The notes below the pieces were generated by a model. That model ran no database searches. It was not told where the DNA came from and saw only the letters and a program-made list of their open reading frames with translations. Positions 34,784-41,789 of a stretch of DNA of 64,000 nucleotides are shown piece by piece (within the stretch, counting starts at the first letter, position 1; every line of letters begins with the position of its first letter). Origin of the DNA: an uncultured Bacteroidota bacterium (lineage in GTDB: Bacteria > Bacteroidota > Bacteroidia > Bacteroidales > P3); assembly GCA_902793295.1 (NCBI GenBank), contig CADBDA010000002.1:186001-250000 (forward strand), in the 5' to 3' direction. The position numbers and the translations under genes were made by a program.

Positions 34784-35695
34784 ATGAAAAAAGTTGTCAA
34801 ATTATTCGCTGCAGTACTGACCGTCGCGTCTATTAGTTTTTTCTGCAGCTGTTCTGGCGACAGAATGAAAACAAGTGAGAGCGGTATGACTTACCGATTC
34901 ATCGAAATGAATGAGGGCGCTCAGCAAATCAAGGTCGGCGATCTTCCGATCGGCATGTGCACCCTCCGTCTGAACGACTCAGTGATTGGCAAGACCGACG
35001 CTCCCTGCCGTCTCTATCCGGCCGTCACCAATCCTATGTTTCCTGGCGACATCAACGAGGGCTTGCTGATGATGCACATCGGCGACAAGGCCATCTTCGG
35101 TGTTTCCGCCGACTCGCTGGCAAAAAGGGGTATGCGTTTCCCCAATTTCTACAAAGAGGGAACGGGCATGATTCTCTATTATGAATTTGCCATCACCGAC
35201 ATCATCACCAAGGATGAGTTCGATCAGGAAAAATCGATCTACAATGAAAACCTCAAACAACAGCAGGAGGAAGAAAAGGAGATAGTTGCGAACTACATCA
35301 AGGAGAACAAAATCAAGGCCACTCCTACCGATGAAGGTCTCTATATTATTGTCAACAAAAAAGGTAAAGGTCCCAACAAGGTGGAAATCGGTCGCAACGT
35401 CGCCATCAATTACACGGGACATCTGCTCGATGGCAAAATCTTCGACAGCAGCTCCGAAACCATTGCCAAGGAAAACAACGTCTATGACGCCTCTCGCAAA
35501 TATGGTCCTATCAAATACAAAGTCGGTGAGACTTCTTTCATCCCCGGATGGGAACAGGGCGTTATCAATCAGCCCGCTGGCAGCAAACTGACCCTTATCA
35601 TTCCTTCGTGGCTCGCCTACGGTTCCAAGGGTATGGGTGACATCCCTCCTTTCAGCACGCTCGTCTTCGACATCGAAGTTGTCTCGGTTAATTAA
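34784..35695 (+). CDS. FKBP-type peptidyl-prolyl isomerase lipoprotein, double domain
   Basis: A 303-residue lipoprotein with lipobox FCSC (about 20-23). A degenerate N-terminal FKBP-like region (about 30-150, with INEGLLMMHIGDKAIFGVSADSL) is followed by a charged helix rich in Gln/Glu (KQQQEEEKEIVANYIKE). A complete C-terminal FKBP domain (about 185-303) shows VAINYTGHLLDGKIFDSS, FIPGWEQGV, KLTLIIPSWLAYGSKG and STLVFDIEVVSV. It is an expected periplasmic/outer-membrane foldase. It lies 45 nt after the first FKBP lipoprotein and may be cotranscribed with it. Confidence 0.88.
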   Translation: MKKVVKLFAAVLTVASISFFCSCSGDRMKTSESGMTYRFIEMNEGAQQIKVGDLPIGMCTLRLNDSVIGKTDAPCRLYPAVTNPMFPGDINEGLLMMHIGDKAIFGVSADSLAKRGMRFPNFYKEGTGMILYYEFAITDIITKDEFDQEKSIYNENLKQQQEEEKEIVANYIKENKIKATPTDEGLYIIVNKKGKGPNKVEIGRNVAINYTGHLLDGKIFDSSSETIAKENNVYDASRKYGPIKYKVGETSFIPGWEQGVINQPAGSKLTLIIPSWLAYGSKGMGDIPPFSTLVFDIEVVSVN

Positions 35696-35795
35696 TCTTG
35701 AATGTGAATTGCCTCATGTGATTCGCAAACAGACGAATAACCGAATCCATCGCAATTCATAATACACCATCCAAACTCACATAAATAGTACTAAA

Positions 35796-36362
35796 ATGCT
35801 CAACATTGTTTTATTTGGGGCTCCCGGTGCCGGCAAGGGCACTCAGTCGGACCTTCTGGTCGAAAAATACAATCTGAACCATATCTCGACTGGCGATTTG
35901 CTGCGTAAAGAAATCGCCGACCAGACAGAACTGGGCAAGCGTATCAAAGGCATCATGGATGCTGGCAATCTGGTCAGCGACGACATTGTCATCGAAATGA
36001 TTGACAACGCCATTGCCAAAGATACGAAAGGTATTCTCTTCGACGGCTTCCCGCGCAATGTGGCGCAAGCTGAAATTCTGGAACAGTTGTTGGCCAAACA
36101 TGGTCGTAAGCTGACATGCATGATCAGCCTTGACGTGCCTCGCGAAGAGCTCATCCGTCGCATGCTCGAACGTGCCAAAGTGTCGGGCCGCAGCGATGAC
36201 AACGAGGAGACCATCAAAAACCGCCTCAAAGAATATGAGGCAAAGACTTTGCCTGTGGCCACCTACTATGATGGCAAGGGGTTGCATGTGAAAGTCAACG
36301 GTTTTGGCGACATACACGACATCTCGCAGGCTATTGTGGCCGAAATCGAGAAGCGCAAATAA
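35796..36362 (+). CDS. adk: adenylate kinase
   Basis: Adk interconverts ATP plus AMP and 2 ADP. The 188-residue short-LID form has P-loop GAPGAGKGTQSD (8-19), STGDLLRKE (AMP site, about 31-39), FDGFPRNVAQAE (about 81-92) and the short lid GRSDDNEETI. The zinc-finger LID is absent, as usual for this size class. It lies upstream of obg, separated by a strong hairpin. Confidence 0.97.
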   Translation: MLNIVLFGAPGAGKGTQSDLLVEKYNLNHISTGDLLRKEIADQTELGKRIKGIMDAGNLVSDDIVIEMIDNAIAKDTKGILFDGFPRNVAQAEILEQLLAKHGRKLTCMISLDVPREELIRRMLERAKVSGRSDDNEETIKNRLKEYEAKTLPVATYYDGKGLHVKVNGFGDIHDISQAIVAEIEKRK

Positions 36363-36380
36363 TCCTCGCTTCCAATCTTT

Positions 36381-36410
36381 GGTGGTGCGGATCTGACCGT
36401 CCGCACCATC
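36381..36410 (+). repeat. strong hairpin between adk and obg
   Basis: A perfect 9-bp stem (36383-36391 with 36400-36408) closes an 8-nt loop. It can be extended by a G-T wobble and a G-C pair to 11 bp. The stem is GC-rich but no T-run follows, so simple rho-independent termination is not expected. It could protect the adk mRNA end or reduce read-through into obg. Confidence 0.55.
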
Positions 36411-36431
36411 ACCAATACGAAATGTAACATT

Positions 36432-37427
36432 ATGACCTCCAATTTTGTCGATTATGTGAAGATACTGGTGCGCTCTGGTAAGGGCGGCGCCGGTTCCGCT
36501 CATCTGCTGCGGGTGAAGTACAATGCCAAAGCTGGTCCCGATGGCGGTGATGGCGGTCGCGGCGGACATGTGATGCTGCGTGGCAACACCAATCGCTGGA
36601 CGTTGCTCCATCTGAAATATACAAAACATGTATTCGCCGAAAACGGACAAAACGGAGGCCAGAATCTCTGCACTGGACGCGAAGGGGCCGATCAGATTCT
36701 CGATGTACCTCTGGGCTGTGTGTGCCGTGATGCTGAAACGGGCGAACAACTTTGCGAAATCACCGAAGAAGGACAGACGGCCATTATCGCCAAGGGCGGA
36801 CGTGGGGGGTTGGGCAACGACCATTTTAAGTCGCCTACCAACCAGACGCCTCGTTATGCACAACCGGGCGAACCAGCCGAGGAACGATGGGTGATAATCG
36901 AACTTAAAGTGTTGGCCGATGTGGGTTTGGTGGGATTCCCCAATGCAGGCAAATCGACCTTCTTGTCGGTGGTGTCCGCCGCCAAGCCCGAGATTGCCGA
37001 CTATCCCTTTACCACACTTGTCCCCAATTTGGGAATCGTGAAATATCGTGACGATCAGTCGTTCTGCATTGCCGATATTCCGGGTATCATCGAGGGCGCC
37101 TCTGAAGGCAAAGGGTTGGGACTTCGTTTCCTGCGGCACATCGAACGCAATTCCATATTGTTGTTCATGGTGTCGTGCGAAAGTATGGATATCAAGAAAG
37201 AATACCAGGTGCTCCTCAACGAATTGAAGAAATACAATCCGGAACTGCTCGACAAACAACGCATCCTGGCAGTGACCAAATGCGACATGATGGACGAGAC
37301 CATGATGAAACAAATGAAACGCACCTTGCCTCGAACGTTGCCGACAATTATGATAAGCGCTGTTTCCGGTTACAATATTACCGAATTGAAAGATTTAATT
37401 TTCAGCAAACTGCATGGAGAAGATTAA
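36432..37427 (+). CDS. obg: Obg family GTPase
   Basis: Obg (CgtA) is a 50S-associated GTPase; 331 residues. The N-terminal glycine-rich Obg fold (1-158) shows [13 protein letters not shown] and [13 protein letters not shown]. The G domain follows with P-loop [10 protein letters not shown] (about 166-175), switch [25 protein letters not shown] and TKCDMMD. There is no C-terminal OCT domain, as usual in Bacteroidota. It overlaps the PAP2 gene by 14 nt. Confidence 0.96.
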   Translation: MTSNFVDYVKILVRSGKGGAGSAHLLRVKYNAKAGPDGGDGGRGGHVMLRGNTNRWTLLHLKYTKHVFAENGQNGGQNLCTGREGADQILDVPLGCVCRDAETGEQLCEITEEGQTAIIAKGGRGGLGNDHFKSPTNQTPRYAQPGEPAEERWVIIELKVLADVGLVGFPNAGKSTFLSVVSAAKPEIADYPFTTLVPNLGIVKYRDDQSFCIADIPGIIEGASEGKGLGLRFLRHIERNSILLFMVSCESMDIKKEYQVLLNELKKYNPELLDKQRILAVTKCDMMDETMMKQMKRTLPRTLPTIMISAVSGYNITELKDLIFSKLHGED

Positions 37428-38049
37428 AGCATTGGACGAAGGCTTGTTTTGGTGGGTGAACAGCCATCATAACACCTTCTTCGATTGGGTGCTATGGGTG
37501 TTCAGCCAACCATGGAGTTGGTTGATAGTCCTGTTGGCCATTTATGGCATTGTCACCTTACGTCAGGACAGGAAAAGTTGGATGTGGGTACTTCTGGGCA
37601 TCGCCATCTGTTTCTTGTTGTCCGACCAAATAAGCAACAATGCCATCAAGGATGGCGTACAACGCTTGCGTCCATGCTACGCTTTCGAAGATGTCCGTAT
37701 GTTTCATACGGGACGGGGCGGACAGTATGGTTTTGTATCATCGCATGCGGCGAATGCATTCGCTGTTGCTGCTTTTCTTTCTTTTTGTTACGGGGGGCGA
37801 CGTCGCGGCGGTGATGTCGTCTCGACTGGCAATTGGTGGAATAGTCGTCCTAGTGGTTATCGCAGTCCGCTGCTGCCTTACCTCTTGCTGCTTTGGGCGT
37901 CCGTTGTATCCTACAGCCGTATCTATCTCGGAAAACACTTCCCGGGCGATGTCGTTTGCGGAGCTTTATTGGGATTGGGAATCGGAGCGGTGGTCTATTT
38001 TGCAATCTCCAGAATTCGATTGAAGATTTCGTCCAAAGCGGATGCATGA
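37414..38049 (+). CDS. PAP2-family membrane phosphatase
   Basis: A 211-residue inner-membrane lipid phosphatase of the PAP2 superfamily with about five helices. The three catalytic signatures are KDGVQRLRP (about 78-86), SSHAANA (variant of PSGH, with catalytic His, about 109-115) and [12 protein letters not shown] (about 167-178). Likely substrates are undecaprenyl or phosphatidyl phosphates; specificity is unknown. A poorly conserved loop ([14 protein letters not shown]) enlarges the region before the third signature. The start overlaps obg. Its last 55 nt overlap the end of dus on the other strand. Confidence 0.87.
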   Translation: MEKIKALDEGLFWWVNSHHNTFFDWVLWVFSQPWSWLIVLLAIYGIVTLRQDRKSWMWVLLGIAICFLLSDQISNNAIKDGVQRLRPCYAFEDVRMFHTGRGGQYGFVSSHAANAFAVAAFLSFCYGGRRRGGDVVSTGNWWNSRPSGYRSPLLPYLLLLWASVVSYSRIYLGKHFPGDVVCGALLGLGIGAVVYFAISRIRLKISSKADA

Positions 38050-38957
38050 AGCACCCTGCGCTTGCGCTCTTCTGTGCCTGGCAACGAACGCGATGCCAAA
38101 CACCAATATTCTTTCATCTTTCGCCCTTTGGCCTGGTCGCTGACATTCATCTGCAAGATGTTGTTCATCAATTGTATGACGAACTCTGCGGCGCTAGTGC
38201 AATGTGATGATGGGTCTGGCGTTCCCTCACCACCAAAATCTGCTGAAAACTGGTTCCGAATCTGCAATGGAAGCGTGGGGTTGTAAAGCACCCCGCGACC
38301 AATCATCACATCTTTTATCGAAGGGAACAATTGCATGATTTTCTTATAGTCATAAGTGGTACAAATGTCGCCGTTGTAGATGATGCGATGGCGAATTTCG
38401 GGAACAATCTGTGCCAGTTTCTCAAGGTCGGGCCGACCCGAATATTGTTGTTTGCCAATACGTGGATGTATGGTAATGTCTTTCAGTGGAAAATCATTGA
38501 GAACCGGAATAATATGGTCTATCTCGTCTGGACTGTAGTAGCCCAGTCGCACTTTTACCGACAGCTTCGGTCTGATTCGTGTCATCACGTGTGTCAATAT
38601 GTCGCGGACCTCTTCGGGATATGGCAGTATGCCTGATCCTCTGTGCTTGTGGGCCACTCGGCGCATAGGACAACCCATGTTCCAATTCACTTCGCTGTAT
38701 CCCAACTCATAGAAGCGATTGGCCAAATCAACAAATTCTTCCTTTTCGTGACCCAGAATTTGCGGAACAACAACCATGGAATCCTGGTTGACTTCGGGCA
38801 GTACATCGTGGATTTTTTTCTCCGCATCGTGCAGATTGCCATGGGTCAGCGACACGAACGGACTCACAGCATAATCGAAGGCTCCAGGATAGCATGTCTC
38901 ATAGGTCTTTCGGAACAGCACTTCAGTGAGGCCTTGCATGGGCGCGAGAATAAGCAT
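37995..38957 (-). CDS. dus: tRNA-dihydrouridine synthase
   Basis: A 320-residue FMN-dependent Dus enzyme that reduces uridines in tRNA D-loops. Visible features are the TIM-barrel start LAPMQGLTEVLFRK (4-17), the catalytic Cys in NWNMGCPMRRV (about 92-102), KVRLGY, the phosphate-binding HPRIGKQQYSG and YNGDICTTYD, and MIGRGVLYNP. The active-site set is intact. The C-terminal helical domain ends [14 protein letters not shown]. The subfamily (A, B or C) is not resolved. It converges with, and overlaps, the PAP2 gene. Confidence 0.93.
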   Translation of the reverse strand: MLILAPMQGLTEVLFRKTYETCYPGAFDYAVSPFVSLTHGNLHDAEKKIHDVLPEVNQDSMVVVPQILGHEKEEFVDLANRFYELGYSEVNWNMGCPMRRVAHKHRGSGILPYPEEVRDILTHVMTRIRPKLSVKVRLGYYSPDEIDHIIPVLNDFPLKDITIHPRIGKQQYSGRPDLEKLAQIVPEIRHRIIYNGDICTTYDYKKIMQLFPSIKDVMIGRGVLYNPTLPLQIRNQFSADFGGEGTPDPSSHCTSAAEFVIQLMNNILQMNVSDQAKGRKMKEYWCLASRSLPGTEERKRRVLHASALDEIFNRILEIAK

Positions 38958-38974
38958 GGCAATGGGATTGACGA

Positions 38975-39493
38975 TTATTTGCGACTGTTTTCCTGATCTT
39001 CGTGCATCTGTTTACGCTGCTCGATGTATAGGCTCATACGCCCGGCCAGCTTCATGCCCGACCGCTCCACAGGACGGTAGAGCAACGAATGCTCCTTGGT
39101 CTCCCTGGTCAACACATTTTCCTGTATATCGATAATAGCCACATAGTATAGCAACACTCCCAAAATACATACGCCTTTCAGCATGCCGAACAAGGCGCCT
39201 GCCAGATTGTTGACGGCACCCACATGCACCAGTTTCACAAAGCGCTCAACCATTTTGGCCAAAAGCAGTGACAATATGATGACAATCAGAAAAATGATAA
39301 AAAACGATACGAGATATGCGTTCTCTCCTTCTATGCCGACCAAAGCCGACAACCAATGCGCCAACCGTACGGCCAGAACGCTGCCTATGATGATGCCCAT
39401 CAGTGAGGCCAATTCGAAAATCAATCCTCTTTTGTAACCTTTGTAGATGAGATAACCCAAAGGAATAGCGATAAGTAAGTCAAGAAAATTCAT
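38975..39493 (-). CDS. CvpA family membrane protein
   Basis: A 172-residue inner-membrane protein with four helices (about 2-20, 27-46, 62-85 and 101-122), fitting the CvpA/colicin V production family: FLDLLIAIPLGYLIYKGYKRGLIFELAS and AGALFGMLKGVCILGVLLYY. Its function is unresolved; in other bacteria it is linked to envelope stress or purF-linked operons. I chose ATG 39493; a longer reading starts inside the promoter. It is 17 nt upstream of dus. Confidence 0.85.
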   Translation of the reverse strand: MNFLDLLIAIPLGYLIYKGYKRGLIFELASLMGIIIGSVLAVRLAHWLSALVGIEGENAYLVSFFIIFLIVIILSLLLAKMVERFVKLVHVGAVNNLAGALFGMLKGVCILGVLLYYVAIIDIQENVLTRETKEHSLLYRPVERSGMKLAGRMSLYIEQRKQMHEDQENSRK

Positions 39494-39516
39494 TTTGGAG
39501 CAGATGTATTTTTGTG

Positions 39517-39524
39517 CAAAATTA
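39517..39524 (-). promoter_or_regulatory. -7 box for cvpA-dus
   Basis: TAATTTTG on the minus strand fits TAnnTTTG, about 24 nt before the cvpA ATG. No TTTG is found at the expected -33 spacing. Confidence 0.4.
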
Positions 39525-39715
39525 CACGAAAAAAAGAAATGGCAGATGCCATGGCAAAAAAAAAGAATGTTCAATATCAGAAATCACTGTTCAAACAATT
39601 ATTCTTCGAAATAACAATCGCAAAATCTAAATATTTGGTTCTTTGTTGTTTGTATTATATGATACCATCGGGTAAATGACGTCAGGAGAAAAACTTTCTT
39701 ATCGATGGGAATAGA

Positions 39716-39749
39716 CGATTGATAATAAAAGTAGAGCGATTGATAATAA
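39716..39749 (+). repeat. two 13-bp direct repeats, 21-bp period
   Basis: The unit CGATTGATAATAA occurs at 39716-39728 and again at 39737-39749, exactly 21 bp apart (two helical turns). The second copy ends 78 bp upstream of the -33 box of the polysaccharide promoter. Identical, same-face, promoter-proximal repeats are typical of activator or response-regulator binding sites. Confidence 0.55.
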
Positions 39750-39827
39750 TCTTTTGTGAAATATTGTTGCTTCTACTTTTGATGAAAAGCCCATTTTCTT
39801 ACAAAATGCTAAGAAAATCAATGTTTT

Positions 39828-39858
39828 TTTGTGAAAATCAAAAAAAATACTATTTTTG
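39828..39858 (+). promoter_or_regulatory. main promoter of the polysaccharide locus
   Basis: TTTG at 39828-39831 and TATTTTTG at 39851-39858 are separated by exactly 19 nt, a full consensus match. Transcription would begin near 39864, giving a leader of about 230 nt before the WecG-like gene. Confidence 0.75.
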
Positions 39859-39889
39859 TATTGACTTTTGAAATCATGTTGTAAATGTA

Positions 39890-39973
39890 AGGTTTTAAAT
39901 TTCTGTATTTTATATTTATTATATATATACGATAGTGGATTTAAAACCTCCAAAAAACATTAGGAAAACCTCC
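39890..39973 (+). promoter_or_regulatory. leader RNA with mutually exclusive hairpins
   Basis: AGGTTTTAAAT (39890-39900) is perfectly complementary to ATTTAAAACCT (39939-39949). A second copy of AAAACCTCC lies at 39965-39973 (the first is at 39943-39951), and its AAAACCT can pair with the same 5' arm over 7 bp. One 5' arm with two competing 3' arms is the layout of attenuation or antitermination switches, but no T-run terminator is visible. Confidence 0.45.
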
Positions 39974-40050
39974 GTAAATGCTATAAAAACACGATTTCAG
40001 AGCCCAAGCAAAGCGAGTTCCAATAGTGATATGCTGCCCTGGGACTAACG

Positions 40051-40069
40051 ATGGGTTACCTATACCCAT
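40051..40069 (+). promoter_or_regulatory. hairpin over an upstream ATG of the WecG-like gene
   Basis: ATGGGT (40051-40056) pairs with ACCCAT (40064-40069) around a 7-nt loop. The stem contains the in-frame ATG at 40051, which would give a 15-residue N-terminal extension. Sequestering this ATG favours the start at 40096. Confidence 0.4.
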
Positions 40070-40095
40070 TTGCGAATAACCGACTATATTCCCAC

Positions 40096-40821
40096 ATGCT
40101 TAACTACTTCAATTATAGTTTGATTGAGAGTTTGGACGAGATTCAGACATCGTCACAATCACAACGTCCTGTTGTCGTCAATTGCCTGAATCCCCATTCT
40201 TTTGTGATTGCCCTTCAGGATACGGCGTTTCGTGCGGCGCTGGAGCAGAGCGATTATCTCCTGCCCGATGGCGAGGGCATCTGCATGACACTCAAACGCT
40301 ACAAAGGTCAGTCAGTCCAGAAAGTGGCTGGCGACGACCTGCATCGCTACATGCTTGACCGGTTGTCAAAATGCAATGGTCGTGTGTTCTACATGGGAAG
40401 CAATGAAATGGTGCTAAAACGTATAGTCGACCGCTTGAAGCTTGAGTATCCTACCTTGACGGTGGAAACGTTTTCGCCCAGTTACTGTGATGAACTGCCG
40501 AAGGAGGAAAGTGACCGCATCGTTGAAACTGTCAATGCATTCGCTCCCGATTTGCTGCTGGTCTCCATGACCGCCCCCAAACAGGAAAAGTGGGTCTGCC
40601 AATATGCACATCAGTTGTCGACCACCAAGATGGTGGCAAGCATTGGCGCCGTGTTCGATTTCTATGCCGGAACGGTAAAACGGGCGCCCCGATGGGCGGT
40701 GGCACTGAAGTTGGAGTGGTTGGTCCGACTGCTGAAAGAACCACAGCGCATGTGGCGTCGCAATTTTGTCAGCACCCCCCAATTCCTACGCTGGGTGCAC
40801 AAACACCGCAAGGAGATGTGA
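40096..40821 (+). CDS. WecG/TagA/CpsF family glycosyltransferase
   Basis: A 241-residue GT26-family enzyme that usually adds the second sugar (for example ManNAcA or ManNAc) to a polyprenyl-linked acceptor in capsule, ECA or teichoic acid synthesis. Characteristic segments are VVVNCLNPHSFVIAL, LLPDGEGICMTLKRY, KVAGDDLHRYMLDRL, VFYMGSNEMVLKRI, LLVSMTAPKQEKWV and ASIGAVFDFYAGTVKRAPRW. I start at ATG 40096 (MLNYFNYSL), matching the usual N-terminus; an in-frame ATG at 40051 would add 15 residues and lies in a hairpin. It is the first gene of the polysaccharide locus. Confidence 0.92.
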   Translation: MLNYFNYSLIESLDEIQTSSQSQRPVVVNCLNPHSFVIALQDTAFRAALEQSDYLLPDGEGICMTLKRYKGQSVQKVAGDDLHRYMLDRLSKCNGRVFYMGSNEMVLKRIVDRLKLEYPTLTVETFSPSYCDELPKEESDRIVETVNAFAPDLLLVSMTAPKQEKWVCQYAHQLSTTKMVASIGAVFDFYAGTVKRAPRWAVALKLEWLVRLLKEPQRMWRRNFVSTPQFLRWVHKHRKEM

Positions 40822-40898
40822 CATCAAACATCGCGTCACACACAACAATCGTCAAACAATCATACATCATACGTAATCAGATTAAAATCGTAATCAAA

Positions 40899-41711
40899 AT
40901 GAGATCGCTTTTCAAAAAAATGCTCATTATTTTGGCTGCTGCAACAATGGCAACCTCTTGTGGAACTGTTGAAGAATACGTCCTGTTGAACGACCTCGAC
41001 GTCGATTCTTACTACAGACTGCAACCCATTCATGAACTGCACATCAAACGTGGCGACGAACTTCGCATCGTGGTAACCCACAAGCTGCCGGCATTGATTG
41101 AAATGTTCAACAAGAAAATCAACTCGCTGGAGAATGGCGAATCGCTCGTCAACTACATGGTGAACGAGGATGGCTACATCAACTTCCCCTACCTTGATTC
41201 GTTGAAAGCAGAAGGCCTCACATGCTCTGAGTTGGAGCAGGCAATCTCGAAAAAAATTGAAAATGCCGGTTACGCTGTAGGTGCCAATGTAAATGTCAAA
41301 ATCTGCAATTTCAAAGTGACTGTTATCGGCGAAAGCGGCACAGGTGTCTACACCTTTGATGAGCAGAATCCGACCATCTTCGATCTGGTAGCCAAAGCCG
41401 GATTGGCCGGTGGCAATAATGGTGGGTTTAGTGGAGGTATAGGCATCCGCAGGGACAAAATCCTGGTGATGCGAGAAATAAACGGCGTTCTCAACTCCGA
41501 CTATGTCAGTTTGCTGAGCAAGGACATTTTCTATTCGCCCTATTATTACCTCCAGCAGAATGACATCATCTATGTGTGGCCGTCGCAGACTACCATCCGA
41601 GGAAGTAATCGTATATTCGATTTCTGGTGGAGCCGTCTGTCGTTGGCTACCACTGCCATCAGTGTCGTGACGCTGTTCCTCACCCTTTTCCAAAAGAAAA
41701 ACGGAAACTAA
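40899..41711 (+). CDS. Wza-type polysaccharide export lipoprotein
   Basis: A 270-residue outer-membrane polysaccharide export protein. The lipobox is TSC (C21). The poly_export domain follows (about 40-115: IHELHIKRGDELRIVV, VNEDGYINFPYLDSLKAEGLT), then an SLBB-like segment (about 135-210: VKICNFKVTVIGESGTGVYTFDEQNPTIFD). A C-terminal stretch (about 240-262) is hydrophobic and may be the barrel-forming or anchoring helix. A long upstream reading of the frame overlaps the WecG gene and is rejected; ATG 40899 gives a proper lipoprotein signal. It is directly followed by the BY-kinase, its expected inner-membrane partner. Confidence 0.92.
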   Translation: MRSLFKKMLIILAAATMATSCGTVEEYVLLNDLDVDSYYRLQPIHELHIKRGDELRIVVTHKLPALIEMFNKKINSLENGESLVNYMVNEDGYINFPYLDSLKAEGLTCSELEQAISKKIENAGYAVGANVNVKICNFKVTVIGESGTGVYTFDEQNPTIFDLVAKAGLAGGNNGGFSGGIGIRRDKILVMREINGVLNSDYVSLLSKDIFYSPYYYLQQNDIIYVWPSQTTIRGSNRIFDFWWSRLSLATTAISVVTLFLTLFQKKNGN

Positions 41712-41789
41712 CAATCCCAAAACAGCGTACAGCTGTTTGATAGTCTTTTTTTGAAAAAATACAATCACAAACCCATAATCACACATTAC

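Larger units (their letters stand above)
39494..40095. other. regulatory interval between cvpA and the polysaccharide locus
   Basis: About 600 nt without a supported gene. It contains the cvpA -7 box (39517-39524, minus), two 13-bp direct repeats, the polysaccharide-locus promoter and a long leader with alternative hairpins, each listed separately. The sequence is strongly AT-rich. A minus-strand frame at 39699-39953 is rejected because it crosses the promoter and has low-complexity composition. Confidence 0.7.

Noticed and set aside
34784..35200. Second functional FKBP active site in the N-terminal half of the double-domain lipoprotein
   Set aside because: The N-terminal region keeps the fold-like pattern but lacks the aromatic pocket residues seen in the C-terminal domain, so it is described as degenerate.
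35811..37313. 500-codon minus-strand frame across adk and obg
   Set aside because: Both plus-strand genes are intact and unmistakable, and the reverse product is a compositional shadow.
39699..39953. 84-codon minus-strand frame in the capsule-locus control region
   Set aside because: It crosses the promoter and direct repeats, is low complexity (Lys/Phe/Ile/Leu), and has no promoter or family of its own.
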